Shown one piece after another: positions 1 through 10,054 of a DNA stretch of 64,000 nucleotides. Origin of the DNA: Halichondria panicea (Eukaryota > Porifera > Demospongiae > Suberitida > Halichondriidae); contig NC_087385.1 of the NCBI RefSeq assembly GCF_963675165.1, forward strand, positions 1,302,501 to 1,366,500. Reading direction: 5' to 3'. A model generated the notes under the pieces. The model had not been told where the DNA came from. It worked only from the letters and a program-made list of their open reading frames with translations, and searched no databases. Position 1 is the stretch's first letter; each line of letters starts with the position of its first letter. Made by a program: the position numbers and the translations under genes.

Positions 1-65
1 GGATTGGTTATAATAAGTGAAAGGTCCAAACCTCCTCTGCATGGTTGCATGTATTAGTTGCTCAC

Positions 66-1546
66 CAAGTATGATGGTCTCTGCAATGGCGTCCGTTTTC
101 CCCCACACCAGACTGCCTCCAAACACGAGGACCTCAGTGAGTCCTGGTCCCAGATTGGTGGCAGTGATGGAGTGGTAGTGACGTGGTGTCATTGACTCAG
201 GAGGTGTCACCTGGAGGCACAAAAATAATGTTCTGATAAATAAATGTTGAGTGTACAGTATAGTATATTGAACAGGATCAACAGAAAAAATAATATTCAA
301 GTACTATACATGCAGTATAAATATACGTGTGTACAAGTATTAATTTTAATAGCTTCCTAGGCTTCAACTATTCAGTTATTTACTTGTAAATGAACATCCA
401 TGCATGCACACAAACAGTTCATAATAAGACAAGACTCACCTCTGCCCACTTGCCAGTGTCAACATCAATTATCCACATGTCCCTCAGTGTATTGACGTCA
501 TTATCCACTCCTCCGTACACCAGTAGTTGAGGGTGGTCCTGGCCATAGTTGAGACAACAGGCAGCATGGAGTGACCTCCCCACTGGCCATGACTCTCCCT
601 GTACTGGCTTCACTTTAGTGACCTCCTACAAACAGTGAACACACAGTATTGTGCATTTCAATGTGGCAGTACTAATTCAAACTCACCGTGGTCCTGCTAA
701 AGTTAAAAATGTAGACATCATTGACCTCACCACGGCCAGGTTGGTACCCTCCAAATAGGACTGCCCTGTGCTGGTCGACCGTGGTGAAGGTGAAGTCCTT
801 ACAAGGAGGAGGTCTCTCTCCTCTGAGCTCAGGGGACGACCAGACACCTGGAAGTGGGGGTGGGGAAATTTAGAGAATGGTACAATGTTACATCATCCTT
901 ATAACATTAATTGATATAAACTGAACATGGTTTTCTATGTGAGTGAGGGTGGGACTCCGCCCACCAGTAGCTAGATACCCTATAAGTGTATACACAGTGA
1001 ATGTGCGAACATAAATGTTACCATTTTGTGTGTCAAAGAAATGGAACTCGTTTGTCCGTCCAATTCTATCAGACCATTCAGTCTTGGTGAATGTTGCTCC
1101 TGGTTGTGTGGTGCCCTCAATACCTTCTCCTCCAAAGCAGCACAGAGTTCTCTCATTCACACGGACAAGTCCACAACCAGCCTTTTTCATAGGCTGACTA
1201 CCATAGGTTTGAACTTTGGTCCACTGGAGAGTGTCCAGATCAAGCTTGCTCATGTCATTGAAGTATGAAGAAGACCCATCCTTACCACCAAAGGTGAACA
1301 GGCAACGACCTACACAAACAGAGCAACCACCAAACTCTCCAGGGGGTAGAGGTCCAGTGGTGGGCAAGAGGCTCCACAGCCTAGTGCTTGGATCATACAC
1401 AGCAATGATGTTAGACCCCCTCAGTCCTGGACCCCACCCCCTCCACATATAATGGTGTCCGTCAACAGCAGAGAATTGACCCCAACGAGGTGGTGGTTCA
1501 ACTGATGGTGGTCGACCAAGTAAGGAGCGAACAGCTTTCAACATTG
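66..1546 (-). CDS. Kelch-repeat protein, N-terminal propeller exons (kelch-kinase member A, cut by left edge)
   Basis: Four minus-strand exons are visible: 1022-1546 (ATG at 1544), 687-847, 440-625 and 66-210, each bounded by AG/GT. They encode successive kelch blades with the usual double-glycine followed by Y/F and W signatures (FTFGGKDG, LCCFGGEG, VLFGGYQPG, LLVYGGVD, VLVFGG). Order and phases match the three complete members of this family in the window, where the next exon encodes a coiled coil and a protein kinase. That exon must lie beyond base 1, so this entry is partial rather than broken. A likely 5' non-coding exon ends with a GT donor at 1720. No signal peptide or membrane segment is seen. 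Kelch propellers usually bind protein partners; the partner here is unknown. Confidence 0.85.
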
Positions 1547-2056
1547 TCTGCAGGAGTAAGGACAGTGAGCAATATACATACACACATTGGCTATCTATAT
1601 AGACACTGATATACAGATCACATGTATCATACACACTTCTCTTATGTACACGCTTCTTTAGCTAGCTAGTAGATCTATTAGTCTCGATTTCCAGACTATA
1701 GATCTATCTCTGAACTCACCTCATGGAAGACACTTCCTACAATGTCCACAGCCCCACCCACTTTTACAAACTTCACACAACAAAAATTTATTGATGGATC
1801 AGTGGATTGATGCATTTATATTCTAGTGTAAGTGTAGATAGATCTAGTTCCCATGGTGATGACAGTGTGTTATAAGGTCCTGTAGCTTATCAGACATCCC
1901 CGGCCCAGTACTGCACCCTCACAATACAGACACAGCTTTTGTAGAGGAGCCACTCAAACAGTTAGTGTATTAGTGGTCTCACTTACTTGAGCATATGCTT
2001 TGTGATTGTCGTTCTTTAGTTTGAATCTCTGAGCAATATAATCAACCGTCCGTCTG

Positions 2057-2175
2057 TAACGAGCATATATAGTTTACTGCAACTAGCTAGTCAGTTTCAC
2101 TTTAGCCAATGTATATCAACACGAGGTGAGGTCACTGAGTACAAAAGATGATGTAATGTTAAATATCGTGACATC
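2057..2175 (-). repeat. Putative 3' LTR of the adjoining Ty3-type element
   Basis: Read on the minus strand, an A-rich and G-containing purine tract (about 2176-2190) lies 3' of the Pol stop. It is followed by a segment starting TGTCACGATATT and ending GTTACA, that is TG...CA boundaries. The position and the polypurine tract fit a short 3' LTR of about 119 bp. No second copy was seen upstream of the Pol fragment, so the assignment rests on context only. Confidence 0.4.
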
Positions 2176-2343
2176 TTTTTTTTTCCCAAAAAACATAACT
2201 AAACGATACATAACCAAATAGATGACATAAACAAATTAACATAATGGTCCATAGAAAAATAATAGTGACCCATAATTCTAATGACTACATTTAACAATAA
2301 AGGTAATAACAGGCTACATAATAACGCGTACTTGTGTTCTGTC

Positions 2344-3835
2344 CTATGCTGGGACATAGTTCATGAACCAATCTGGAGATTTCCGATTTCGTCCAGACCT
2401 GCGTACAGGTTTGGGTATGTTAGTTTCTAATTGAGGGGACACATTCCTTGTGGTATCGTTCGGGGCAGGTCCCTGTTCACTACTTGGCTGCTCTTCTTGG
2501 ACTATAGCTTCTGGGAGCTCAATCTCTCGAGGTTCCTCAGTTTGAATCACTTGACGGCGGTTTCGTCTGTACTCGTGACCACCTACTTGGACTTTATAGC
2601 TTCTGGGGCCAACTAGTCCTGTGCAGACACCAGCACTCCAAATTTTCTCTCCAGGTAAGCGCAATCTCACTGTGTCTCCCGAGGTCAAAGGTGTTAGTGG
2701 TTTGGTTTGACGATTGTAATAGAGTTCCTGACGTTTTTTCTGCTGGTTTATCGCTTGCGTGTCCTCCTCTGTTGAGTACTGAGGTTGTAATAGTGCTCTG
2801 GTTGTGGGAAGGAGTGTTTTGCATCGGCGACCAAGGAACCGTTGCGCTGGGCTGGTGCCTATTCCTTCTGTGGGTGTGTTACGCCAGTCTAGTAGAGCCT
2901 GGAATTCGGATTGGCCAGCTTCTCTGGCCTTGGTAAATAACCGTTTTACAGTCTTGACCGCATTTTCCGCTTTCCCATTCGATTGTGGGTAGTGTGGGGA
3001 TGATGTGGTGTGTTCGAAACCCCATTTTCTTGAAAATTCTGCGAACTCTGTTGAGCTGAATTGTGGGCCGTTGTCTGACACCAACTCTTCAGGCACACCC
3101 CACCTTGCAAACATGGCCTTCAACGGCTTGGTCACCCCATTTGTATTGGGTTTGCTAACATTCTCGACTTCAACGTAATTACTAAAGTAATCACTCACCA
3201 CAAGTAATGTACGTCCTTTTAGCTCACATAAGTCGGCTCCCACTTTTGACCATGGTCGGGCTGCAAATCTGTGCTGCTGGAGAGGTTCTTTGCCTTGCAT
3301 GACTCGGTGACTTGCACACACATCACACTTCGATATGTATTCTTTGAGCTCCGTCGACATTCGTGGCCAATACATTGTTTCTCTTGCCCGTCTGAGGCAT
3401 CCCTCCACTCCAATATGAGTAGTGTGGACCAATTCAATCATCTCCTTCCGTAACGCCACTGGGATCACTAATCGTTGTCCTTTGAAGATCAACGAGTCTT
3501 GCACTGTCAATTCGTCACGAATGTCATAATATGCATGTATGCTCTCTGGTACCTCCGATTTCGTTTCGGGCCAACCTTTTAAAACGGTGAGTCGCAGCAC
3601 GTCCAAAACGGGATCCTCCGACGATGCTTGCTTCAAACGTTCTATTCTGTCAGCAGGAATGGCCAATGTGGATGTGTGATCCACTTCCTCTAGTTTCTGG
3701 ATGGACTCGCACACATTGACTTCTGGTAGGTATGCTCTGCTCAGTGTGTCCGCCAAATACATCTCCCGGCCTTTCTTATACTTCAACCGGAGGCTATATT
3801 TTTGTAACCGAAGTAACATTCGTCATTTGATGCAT
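2344..3835 (-). mobile_element. Ty3/gypsy-type Pol fragment: RNase H end plus integrase
   Basis: One open frame of about 490 residues. It starts inside the end of an RNase H domain (KKGREMYLADTLSRA, the usual tail of Ty3-type RT/RH). Next come an integrase zinc-binding module with spaced H, H, C, C (HTTHIGVEG ... CDVCASHR) and an integrase core with the DDE residues in GADLCEL, SDNGPQF and NGKAEN. A GPY/F-like stretch (GLVGPRSYKV) and a basic tail follow. Gag, protease and RT are missing, so the copy is 5' truncated near 3835; the remaining frame is open, which suggests recent decay. It lies between kelch-kinase member A and the orphan exons of member E and may have removed the rest of E. Confidence 0.85.
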
Positions 3836-4640
3836 GATTTGAGATGGCTTAAGGGTGTGGTCTGTTTGGGTAAGGCCAGTTGTTAGAAAATTTTCATTAC
3901 ACACAAACTGGAGCTAGGTACGTACGTACACACTATACAAACACTCAGCCTAGGAGAAAGGTGCCTCAAGCTGCCTGACTGCTCTCCCCGTGTCAGAATT
4001 CGGTTTCAATGTACCTACCCGGCCCGGCTCCCACACTTCTCATTTAACACTGAGTACGAGTTCTCTATCAAACCGTCGTCAAACCATAGATGGTCAACCC
4101 ATCTTTATGCCCTAAGGGAAGTTTCCCATTGTTACTTCACAACGAGATCAGAAACATAACGTCCTATCAGAACCACACCTACAGCCAATCTCCGGAGAAC
4201 ACCTCCTGGGACCACATGCAGCAAACGTCACATAAGGAGTCCTCCAAAACATTGCTGCGGATGGGCTATTGAGCAGAATATATGAAAGTCCAATCCACAA
4301 AATCCTTCACCCCACTCGTGATGTCCTTGGCCCTGCTGCAACATCAACAAATAACATTTGTACACAAATGGGGCAATCCTACATCTCGGCAATGAATTGG
4401 CCGAGATGGCTAAGATTCTGCCTCTCATTTTCACTTCTATAAGATCATCAATTCAAGCCATCAGATTAGCTCGCTCCATTGTGGCAACATCCCTTCCAAT
4501 TGACTAGTGACCAGTGAATCACTGATCATCAAACATTGCATGAACATTTGCATGATTGCTACACGGAACTAGAGAGATTGTTAAAGGGAATACATAGGTA
4601 TGCATGCAAGTATATAGCATTTCAGCATTCAGGAGAATGA
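3836..4640. other. Intergenic, no gene recognised
   Basis: No open frame with recognisable domains and no inverted repeats were found here. The stretch at 3990-4560 has balanced composition and could be a decayed insertion, but I could not assign it. Confidence 0.3.
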
Positions 4641-4645
4641 GTCAA

Positions 4646-4951
4646 TTAGAGTTTGGATATTGGCAGAATGGGTTTTTTTCCAGCTTTATAGCATTTCACT
4701 GTGTATGCATTCCTCCTTCGAACCATTCTGTGCAGGTAAAATAGATGGTGCTGCTTATTCATTGCACACAGAATATGCTTAAATCTACCAAGCCAGACAA
4801 ACATCTGCTCGCCAGCCTGTGTGTTTGCGTCAGGGCACTTTTCTTTGAGTCTTCGAGGAGAATATAGCGTATGGCATTCAGGGTTTACATGATTGGGAAG
4901 GTGGAACATAGTTTCCTGCGTGAGCGAGAGTGGAATAGCTGGGCTCACGCC
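4646..4951 (-). pseudogene. C-terminal fragment of a transposase-like protein (KDZ-like, tentative)
   Basis: A minus-strand frame ends at 4646 after about 100 residues with a motif series I associate with multi-copy transposase-like proteins of corals and sponges: a DANTQAGEQ motif, then FVWLGRFKHILCAMNK, then HHLFYLHRM and a basic RRRNAYT tail. These resemble the C-terminal part of the Kyakuja-Dileera-Zisupton group. The upstream catalytic region is absent, so this is a fragment. The family name is from memory of motif style; only the repeated motif order is directly visible. Confidence 0.45.
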
Positions 4952-4989
4952 CGGCACCCGTTCTGACGGGTGGCCGAGTGACATGCTTA

Positions 4990-5640
4990 TATAGGATTTG
5001 TACTGTTGCGTTATACATTACTGCTCCAGAGGAGGTACACCAATGGCTAATTAAAACATCACGTGGCTTATGTTTTACATGTAAAACTGAGTTTACCCTC
5101 GCGCCCCTGAGTTTATACATCACCACTAGCTTCATCCTCAGCCCCAGACGAATCAGCTTGAGAGAAAAGATCCCAGATTTAATTGCAACCTTTGACCTTT
5201 GATTACATTCTTCGAAACCACAAGATATGCCTTCCGTAGCTAGGGTATAAATTTTGACGCACTGGTTTGCTGTACTGGATAGATCTAGGTATAGCAAGCT
5301 TTCCTATCAGGCAAATAAACGATCAAGAGCAACAGGAATGGTAGCTTAATTCAAGCAATTAAAGCTAGGTCAAAAACCCAAGACAAGATGATTAATGTTT
5401 TCATTAAAAGTGACCCTGTTGACCTTGGCTTACTCTATAAGCATCATAAAAACCACATATCTGCTTATTTGAGTCATGAATATCGTTATCTCAGAAATAC
5501 TGCAATCTGATTGGGCTGCACTTCTCAGTGCAGCAGTACAATCCTATATAAGCGTGTCCCCCAACCGGGACAGTCGGACCACACCCAACTAGGTATGACT
5601 CTGCCCACCAGTAGCTAGATACCCTATAAGTTTATGCTAT
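4990..5640. other. Intergenic, nothing recognised
   Basis: No supported exon, RNA gene or repeat pair was seen between the transposase-like fragment and the orphan kelch exon. Confidence 0.3.
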
Positions 5641-6207
5641 TAAAACATGCAGCGAATGTGTACACGTTGACAAATATTACCATCTTGTGTGTCAAAGAAA
5701 TGGAACTCGTTTGTCCATCCACTTCCGCCAGGCAGTCCAATTTTGTTGAATGATGATCCTGGTTGTGTGGGGCCGTCAATACCGACTCCTCCAAAGCAGC
5801 ACAGAGTTCTCTCATTCACACGGACAAGTCCACAACCAGATTTTTTAATAGGCTGACTACCAGAGGTTTGAACTTTGCTCCACTGGAGAGTGTCCAGATC
5901 AAGCTTGCTAATGTCATTGTAGTAAGAAAACCAACCCACACTACCACCAAAGGTGTACAGGCAACGACCTACACAAACAGAGCAACCACCATGCTCTCCA
6001 GGGGGTAGAGGTCCAGTAGTGGGAAAAAGGCTCCACAGGTAAGTTTTTGGATCATACAAAGCAATTATGTTAGACTCTCGTCCTGGACCCTTCCCCCTCC
6101 ACATGTAATGGTGTCCGTCAACTGCAGAGAATTGACCAAAACGAGGTGATGGTTCAACTGGAGCATCCATTACCTGCACAGGAGTGATCATAAGACAGTG
6201 TTTATGC

Positions 6208-6312
6208 CATCACACACACACACACACACACACTAGTCGAGCGCCCGACTACACACACACACACACACACACACACACCCACCCACCCACACACACACAC
6301 ACACACAAACAC
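6208..6312. repeat. (CA)n microsatellite with a short unique interruption
   Basis: CA dinucleotide runs are interrupted near 6235-6250 and again by CCCA variants. The tract lies directly upstream, in minus-strand sense, of the first kelch exon of member E. Confidence 0.9.
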
Positions 6313-6399
6313 AAACATCTATTGACTAATGGAAAATTCATACTGTCAGAACCAAGGTTAGATCTTATACTGATTGTACATGTAGCTACAAGCCACAAA

Positions 6400-7080
6400 A
6401 CGCCTAAAGTAAGATGATACACCCAGATACGGGAATCACATGTGCCTAAACATAATCGTCATGGTACTAAAAACTGGCTAAAAACTGCTAACAAAGAGAC
6501 AGAACTAAAAGAATCCTCACAATGGAAAAGAAAGAAACTGACGTTGTCACGTGGGTTACATTTTGCTTATCTTAATTACATAACAATTTACATACAATAA
6601 TTATAAGGTTGCACATAGAGTACCTCCTAAACAAAAATATTTGAAATAAGAAATTTAGCTTGCTTTTCAACTGCATGTTTTGTGGTGTTTAACCATAGAG
6701 TCTATGGTTTGACAGTCACACCCGGACTCCACATGTATGGGAGTGGTCCCGCCTTTCCTTGAGCTATCCACAAGTCAGGAAATTAAAGGGACCGAAACTT
6801 GTGGACTGGCAATGACGGGTCTGGTGCTCCTCTGAAGACCGGAAAAACTATAATTGTTACTATAATTAATAAAACTGTCAATTGAATGTCCTTCATTAAA
6901 ATCAAATGTGCATTCCGTTTGAGTCAATTTTATGCTTCAGCGGACGAGGTTCCATCCAACCCAGTTAGCCTTGTGCTTACTACCCCCTTTCCAAACACAC
7001 ACACACACAATCATTGGCTGAGCCTGGACTGAGATTATGCAAGCTGATCTAGCTAAGATCAACAACCATCATATGCATGA
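6400..7080. other. Intron of member E, nothing recognised
   Basis: Between the 5' exon and first kelch exon of member E. Mostly AT-rich sequence without a clear element boundary. Confidence 0.3.
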
Positions 7081-7463
7081 GACTGACATGAACTCTGTAT
7101 AAATGTATAGACACAGCATTTCAACTTACAAGTCATGGACAGTAGAACACTCCCTCAGAGATATCCGAGAGCTGCTTGTGGTTGTTGCATACCAGCCACG
7201 CCCCCCACTTTTGCAATTTGCACAAGGAGCCCACACTCCCGGATCCCATGGCCCAAGGTTGTCTGTCTAGCGCGAGCGCTGCAAGATCGAGTAGGTGAGT
7301 GTGGTGTAACTAGGAATACTACTACTAGGATGAAAGCACCGCGGGTGCTGATGCCTCGGTGGAGGTGCCAAAGCTACATAACATAAAGCTACTTACTTTA
7401 TCTCTGGCTACACGTACACATTGATTCTCATGATTCTCATTATGAACATTTGCATGCAAAACT

Positions 7464-7503
7464 CTAGTCTCATGAATCAGCCGCACCTGATTCATGAGAC
7501 TAG
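7464..7503. mobile_element. 40-bp perfect hairpin flanked by a 7-bp direct repeat
   Basis: Arms of 17 bp, CTAGTCTCATGAATCAG at 7464-7480 and its exact reverse complement at 7487-7503, enclose a 6-base loop. Both sides carry the direct repeat CAAAACT (7457-7463 and 7504-7510). This is the signature expected of a tiny inserted element with a target duplication. It is unrelated in sequence to the TAGCCTCGA family. Confidence 0.6.
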
Positions 7504-7874
7504 CAAAACTCAAGGAGTGGCTCAGTGGGTAATGATCGACCATGATTGTTGTTAAAAACGATTGATGCCAAAAGTTCAAGCTTAAAATTAATGGCTGCAA
7601 GTCAGCAGAGCCTTGCAGCTCTCTTCTCACTCTTGCAGCTACCAATAGCTAGCGTTTTAGTGCAGAGCTAACTACTAAGTACAGTAGCAACACTCGGTAA
7701 ACAAGTTTGGCTACGTGCTCTTCTGAAAAGGCTGCAATGGCATTCCAAGTAGCAAAACTAGGCATAACTCGAGAATTTTGCAAATCCACGAATTAAAATC
7801 CAAGTAAACATGACTATATAGAAGCCTATAGAAACTCTACTTGCACTTGATTCATCCTTGAGCAGCTGTAGCAG

Positions 7875-7876
<2 letters not shown>

Positions 7877-7919
<43 letters not shown>
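7877..7919. repeat. (CA)n microsatellite
   Basis: About 20 uninterrupted CA units. Confidence 0.95.
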
Positions 7920-7921
<2 letters not shown>

Positions 7922-8060
7922 ATACTTCGCTTGCGCATGCGCACTGAGGCATAAATATTGCACATACAGCTTATACCCAGGCCTGTCAATGGCAATATTA
8001 TAGGTCTAGGTAGTTGAATTGCACAGCAGAGCATCTAAGTAGTTGGTAATACTATATAGA

Positions 8061-8575
8061 TAGAGTAGAGAGGGATTGGAAACGGAAGCAATTCACGTGA
8101 TGTTTTACAATGAAGTCTATACATAGTGGCTCTGGGACCATCCTTGTATCCCCAGTCTCTTTATATCTCCCGCAAAAGCCCAGGAAACTTATTGTGTCCA
8201 ATGCATACATATCTCAGAACTACCCCCATTTTACTGAATCACATGCCCCCTGAGTCAATTGGAAACGAAGAAAATATAATCTCGATTGTCGTGAAGTAGC
8301 CAGAGCGCTTTTTCATGCTTGTGTTCCTATAGTACCTTTGATATACATTGTAGCTGAGGCTGTGTAACTAAATAGTGTCCTGTGTCCCAAATGGCCTTAA
8401 GTATGAGATGAAAGTTGATGTTTAGCAGCAGAACTGCTCGTGGACTTTTTATACAGACAGTAAAACAATTCTCATGAATTATTCATGTTTAGCCCTCGTG
8501 TTAAAAAGTAAGCCTCGATTAAAACCGCGGATGGTACTTCGAGGGTACTTCCGTTTCCAATCCCTCTCTACTCTA
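8061..8575. mobile_element. MITE-like element with 28-bp terminal inverted repeats
   Basis: The left end TAGAGTAGAGAGGGATTGGA... (8061-8088) is exactly inverted at 8548-8575. The interior has no coding potential. The size of about 515 bp fits a non-autonomous DNA element; the superfamily is undetermined. Confidence 0.75.
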
Positions 8576-8597
8576 TAGCTATCTGTGGTACAGTACG

Positions 8598-9452
8598 TGG
8601 AACCTCCCATAACGGACCCTCCCACTAGAGGACAAACTCTTTATAAAAGACACTAGCTATGGCACGGATTGAAATCACTATCAGTCTAGAGTACACAGAA
8701 ACAACCTCCCACAAGCGGACCTTCTTGATTCCGGACAGAGGACAAGCTTCGTGCTTCCAACTGACTAACTCTGTGCAAAACTGCCTCTTATAATGCACCT
8801 ATCAATGATATACCCCCCCCCCCCCACCTGGGGCGATATGGGGGAAATGTGGGGGAAGTGACAACCCATCAGTGACCTTTCCCCCATGTATGGGGCGTAT
8901 CAGCTGTGTACTTTCCCTCATGTTACCCCCATCCCCCATGTTGAGTAGGCCAAAAAATTTACTATAAAGAGAACAAATAATTATAAACAACAGTCGAGGG
9001 CGGCTACAATCAAAAGTCACTTCCCCCACCAATCCCCACCTATATATGGGGTCAATATGTTGACCATTCCACTACATTTCCCCCACGTGCTCCCCAGGTG
9101 GGGGGGGTGGGGCATATCATTGATAGGTGCATAACGGACAAACAGGAAACCACACACACATTTTATGTCCAATATGGTAGAGGTAGTCGTTTGCAATCAC
9201 TGAATGTTATTGCTAATCATATACTGCCATTCTCTGGCAACTGCATGCAAAGTGGCTTTACAATGCTATTGATTTCAGCTCCTTAGCTTCTTGAACAGAC
9301 AACACATGAACAACACATGAACATACTATCTATAATTCCTTGATATGACTATAAATAGTAATTTGAATGAACCTCCCACCAGAGGACAACCTCCGAAAAG
9401 AGCACAATTAAAAGCTCTGCTCCCAAAGTGTCCTTTATTCGGAGGTTCCACT
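8598..9452. mobile_element. Element with GTGGAACCTCC ends, interrupted by a G/C-tract MITE
   Basis: The left end (GTGGAACCTCCCATAACGGA) is mirrored on the right near 9440-9452 (GGAGGTTCCACTGT). The interior carries related AGAGGACAA motifs. It is interrupted at about 8792-9131 by a second element whose ends (TGCACCTATCAATGATAT) are inverted repeats followed by long C or G runs. Joining the flanks across that insert recreates a CTTATAACGGAC stretch resembling the left end, with TAA as a possible 3-bp duplication, as in PIF/Harbinger elements. Confidence 0.6.
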
Positions 9453-9481
9453 GTAATACACTGTATAGCAATGTACTCTAT

Positions 9482-9491
9482 CCCCCCCCCC

Positions 9492-9583
<92 letters not shown>
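9482..9583. repeat. Long (CA)n tract ending in a splice acceptor
   Basis: A C run followed by about 45 CA units, interrupted once by TACA. It ends in CACAG directly before the DNAJA-like exon, so the microsatellite occupies the place of the polypyrimidine tract. Confidence 0.9.
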
Positions 9584-9586
<3 letters not shown>

Positions 9587-9838
9587 TTGGAGTGCCTCCT
9601 GCCCACACGACCTGACTCACCAGCACTGGACCCAGAGGCAGAGGAAGTGGAAATGATAGAGAATGAGGGGATGAGGGGAGTGGGCGGGGAACAAGGGGGT
9701 GGAGCCATATACGATGAAGATGAGGAGGATGAAGGAGTGGGCGGGGCACAGAGGGTGGGCTGCTCTCTCAACAGTGACACTCTTAGGAACTCTATATTCA
9801 CCACTTTGATTGTATTTATGGACTGGATAATTATGTGA
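9584..9838 (+). pseudogene. Orphan last exon of a DNAJA-type Hsp40
   Basis: After CACACAG the frame reads VLECLLPTRPDSP, then EAEEVEM, a glycine-rich stretch, an acidic IYDEDEEDEG and a Cys close to the end. This is the layout of the C terminus of cytosolic DNAJA1/2/4 co-chaperones (LLP.RP..., EEVE, acidic patch, GVQC tail). A stop lies at 9836-9838. No J domain, zinc-finger or substrate-binding exons were recognised upstream, so it is either an isolated duplicated exon or the end of a gene broken by the mobile elements at 8.0-9.5 kb. It lies 3' to and convergent with kelch-kinase member B. Confidence 0.55.
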
Positions 9839-10054
9839 ATAACGTTTGCCCATGCACTCATCATAATAATTATATATATTGTTGTGAACGGTAATATTGA
9901 TTAGCATGACACTGAGATCAAATCGATGGTAATCATCATAATAGGAGATTGCAAACACACACTATACAAAAGCCAAAGAAATTTAAAGTGAAAGTCTATA
10001 GACATTCATAAAAAAACAACAAGTTACTAAGATAAGTGTTCACATTGTTCATAG

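Larger units (their letters stand above)
5681..7210 (-). pseudogene. Orphan 5' end of a kelch-kinase gene (member E)
   Basis: Two exons remain. A 5' non-coding exon ends with donor CTT|GTAAGTTG at 7130 and is near-identical to the 5' exons upstream of members C and D. The first kelch exon is 5681-6173, with ATG at 6170 and start MDAPVEPSP. That exon is open throughout and closely similar to exon 1 of the complete genes, with the GG signatures FTFGG/YTFGG and LCCFGG. It ends with an intact donor (GATG|GTAATA). No kelch exons 2-4 and no kinase exon follow before member A at 1546; a retroelement and a transposase-like fragment occupy that space. It could be a truncated gene, or an alternative first exon spliced to member A exon 2, since both exon 1 copies end at the same place in the protein (FFDTQ). 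Confidence 0.7.

Noticed and set aside
3960-4560. Possible ribosomal RNA-like segment
   Set aside because: Some CCGG-rich words look rRNA-like, but no conserved rRNA core sequence was found.
8598-9452. Protein-coding potential in the G/C-tract MITE
   Set aside because: Frames are short, low-complexity and bounded by inverted repeats.
9326-9864. Proteins of repeated Cys-Val or Thr-His in CA tracts (also at 7.8, 40.3, 53.2 and 57.9 kb)
   Set aside because: They are translations of dinucleotide repeats with no conserved flanks.
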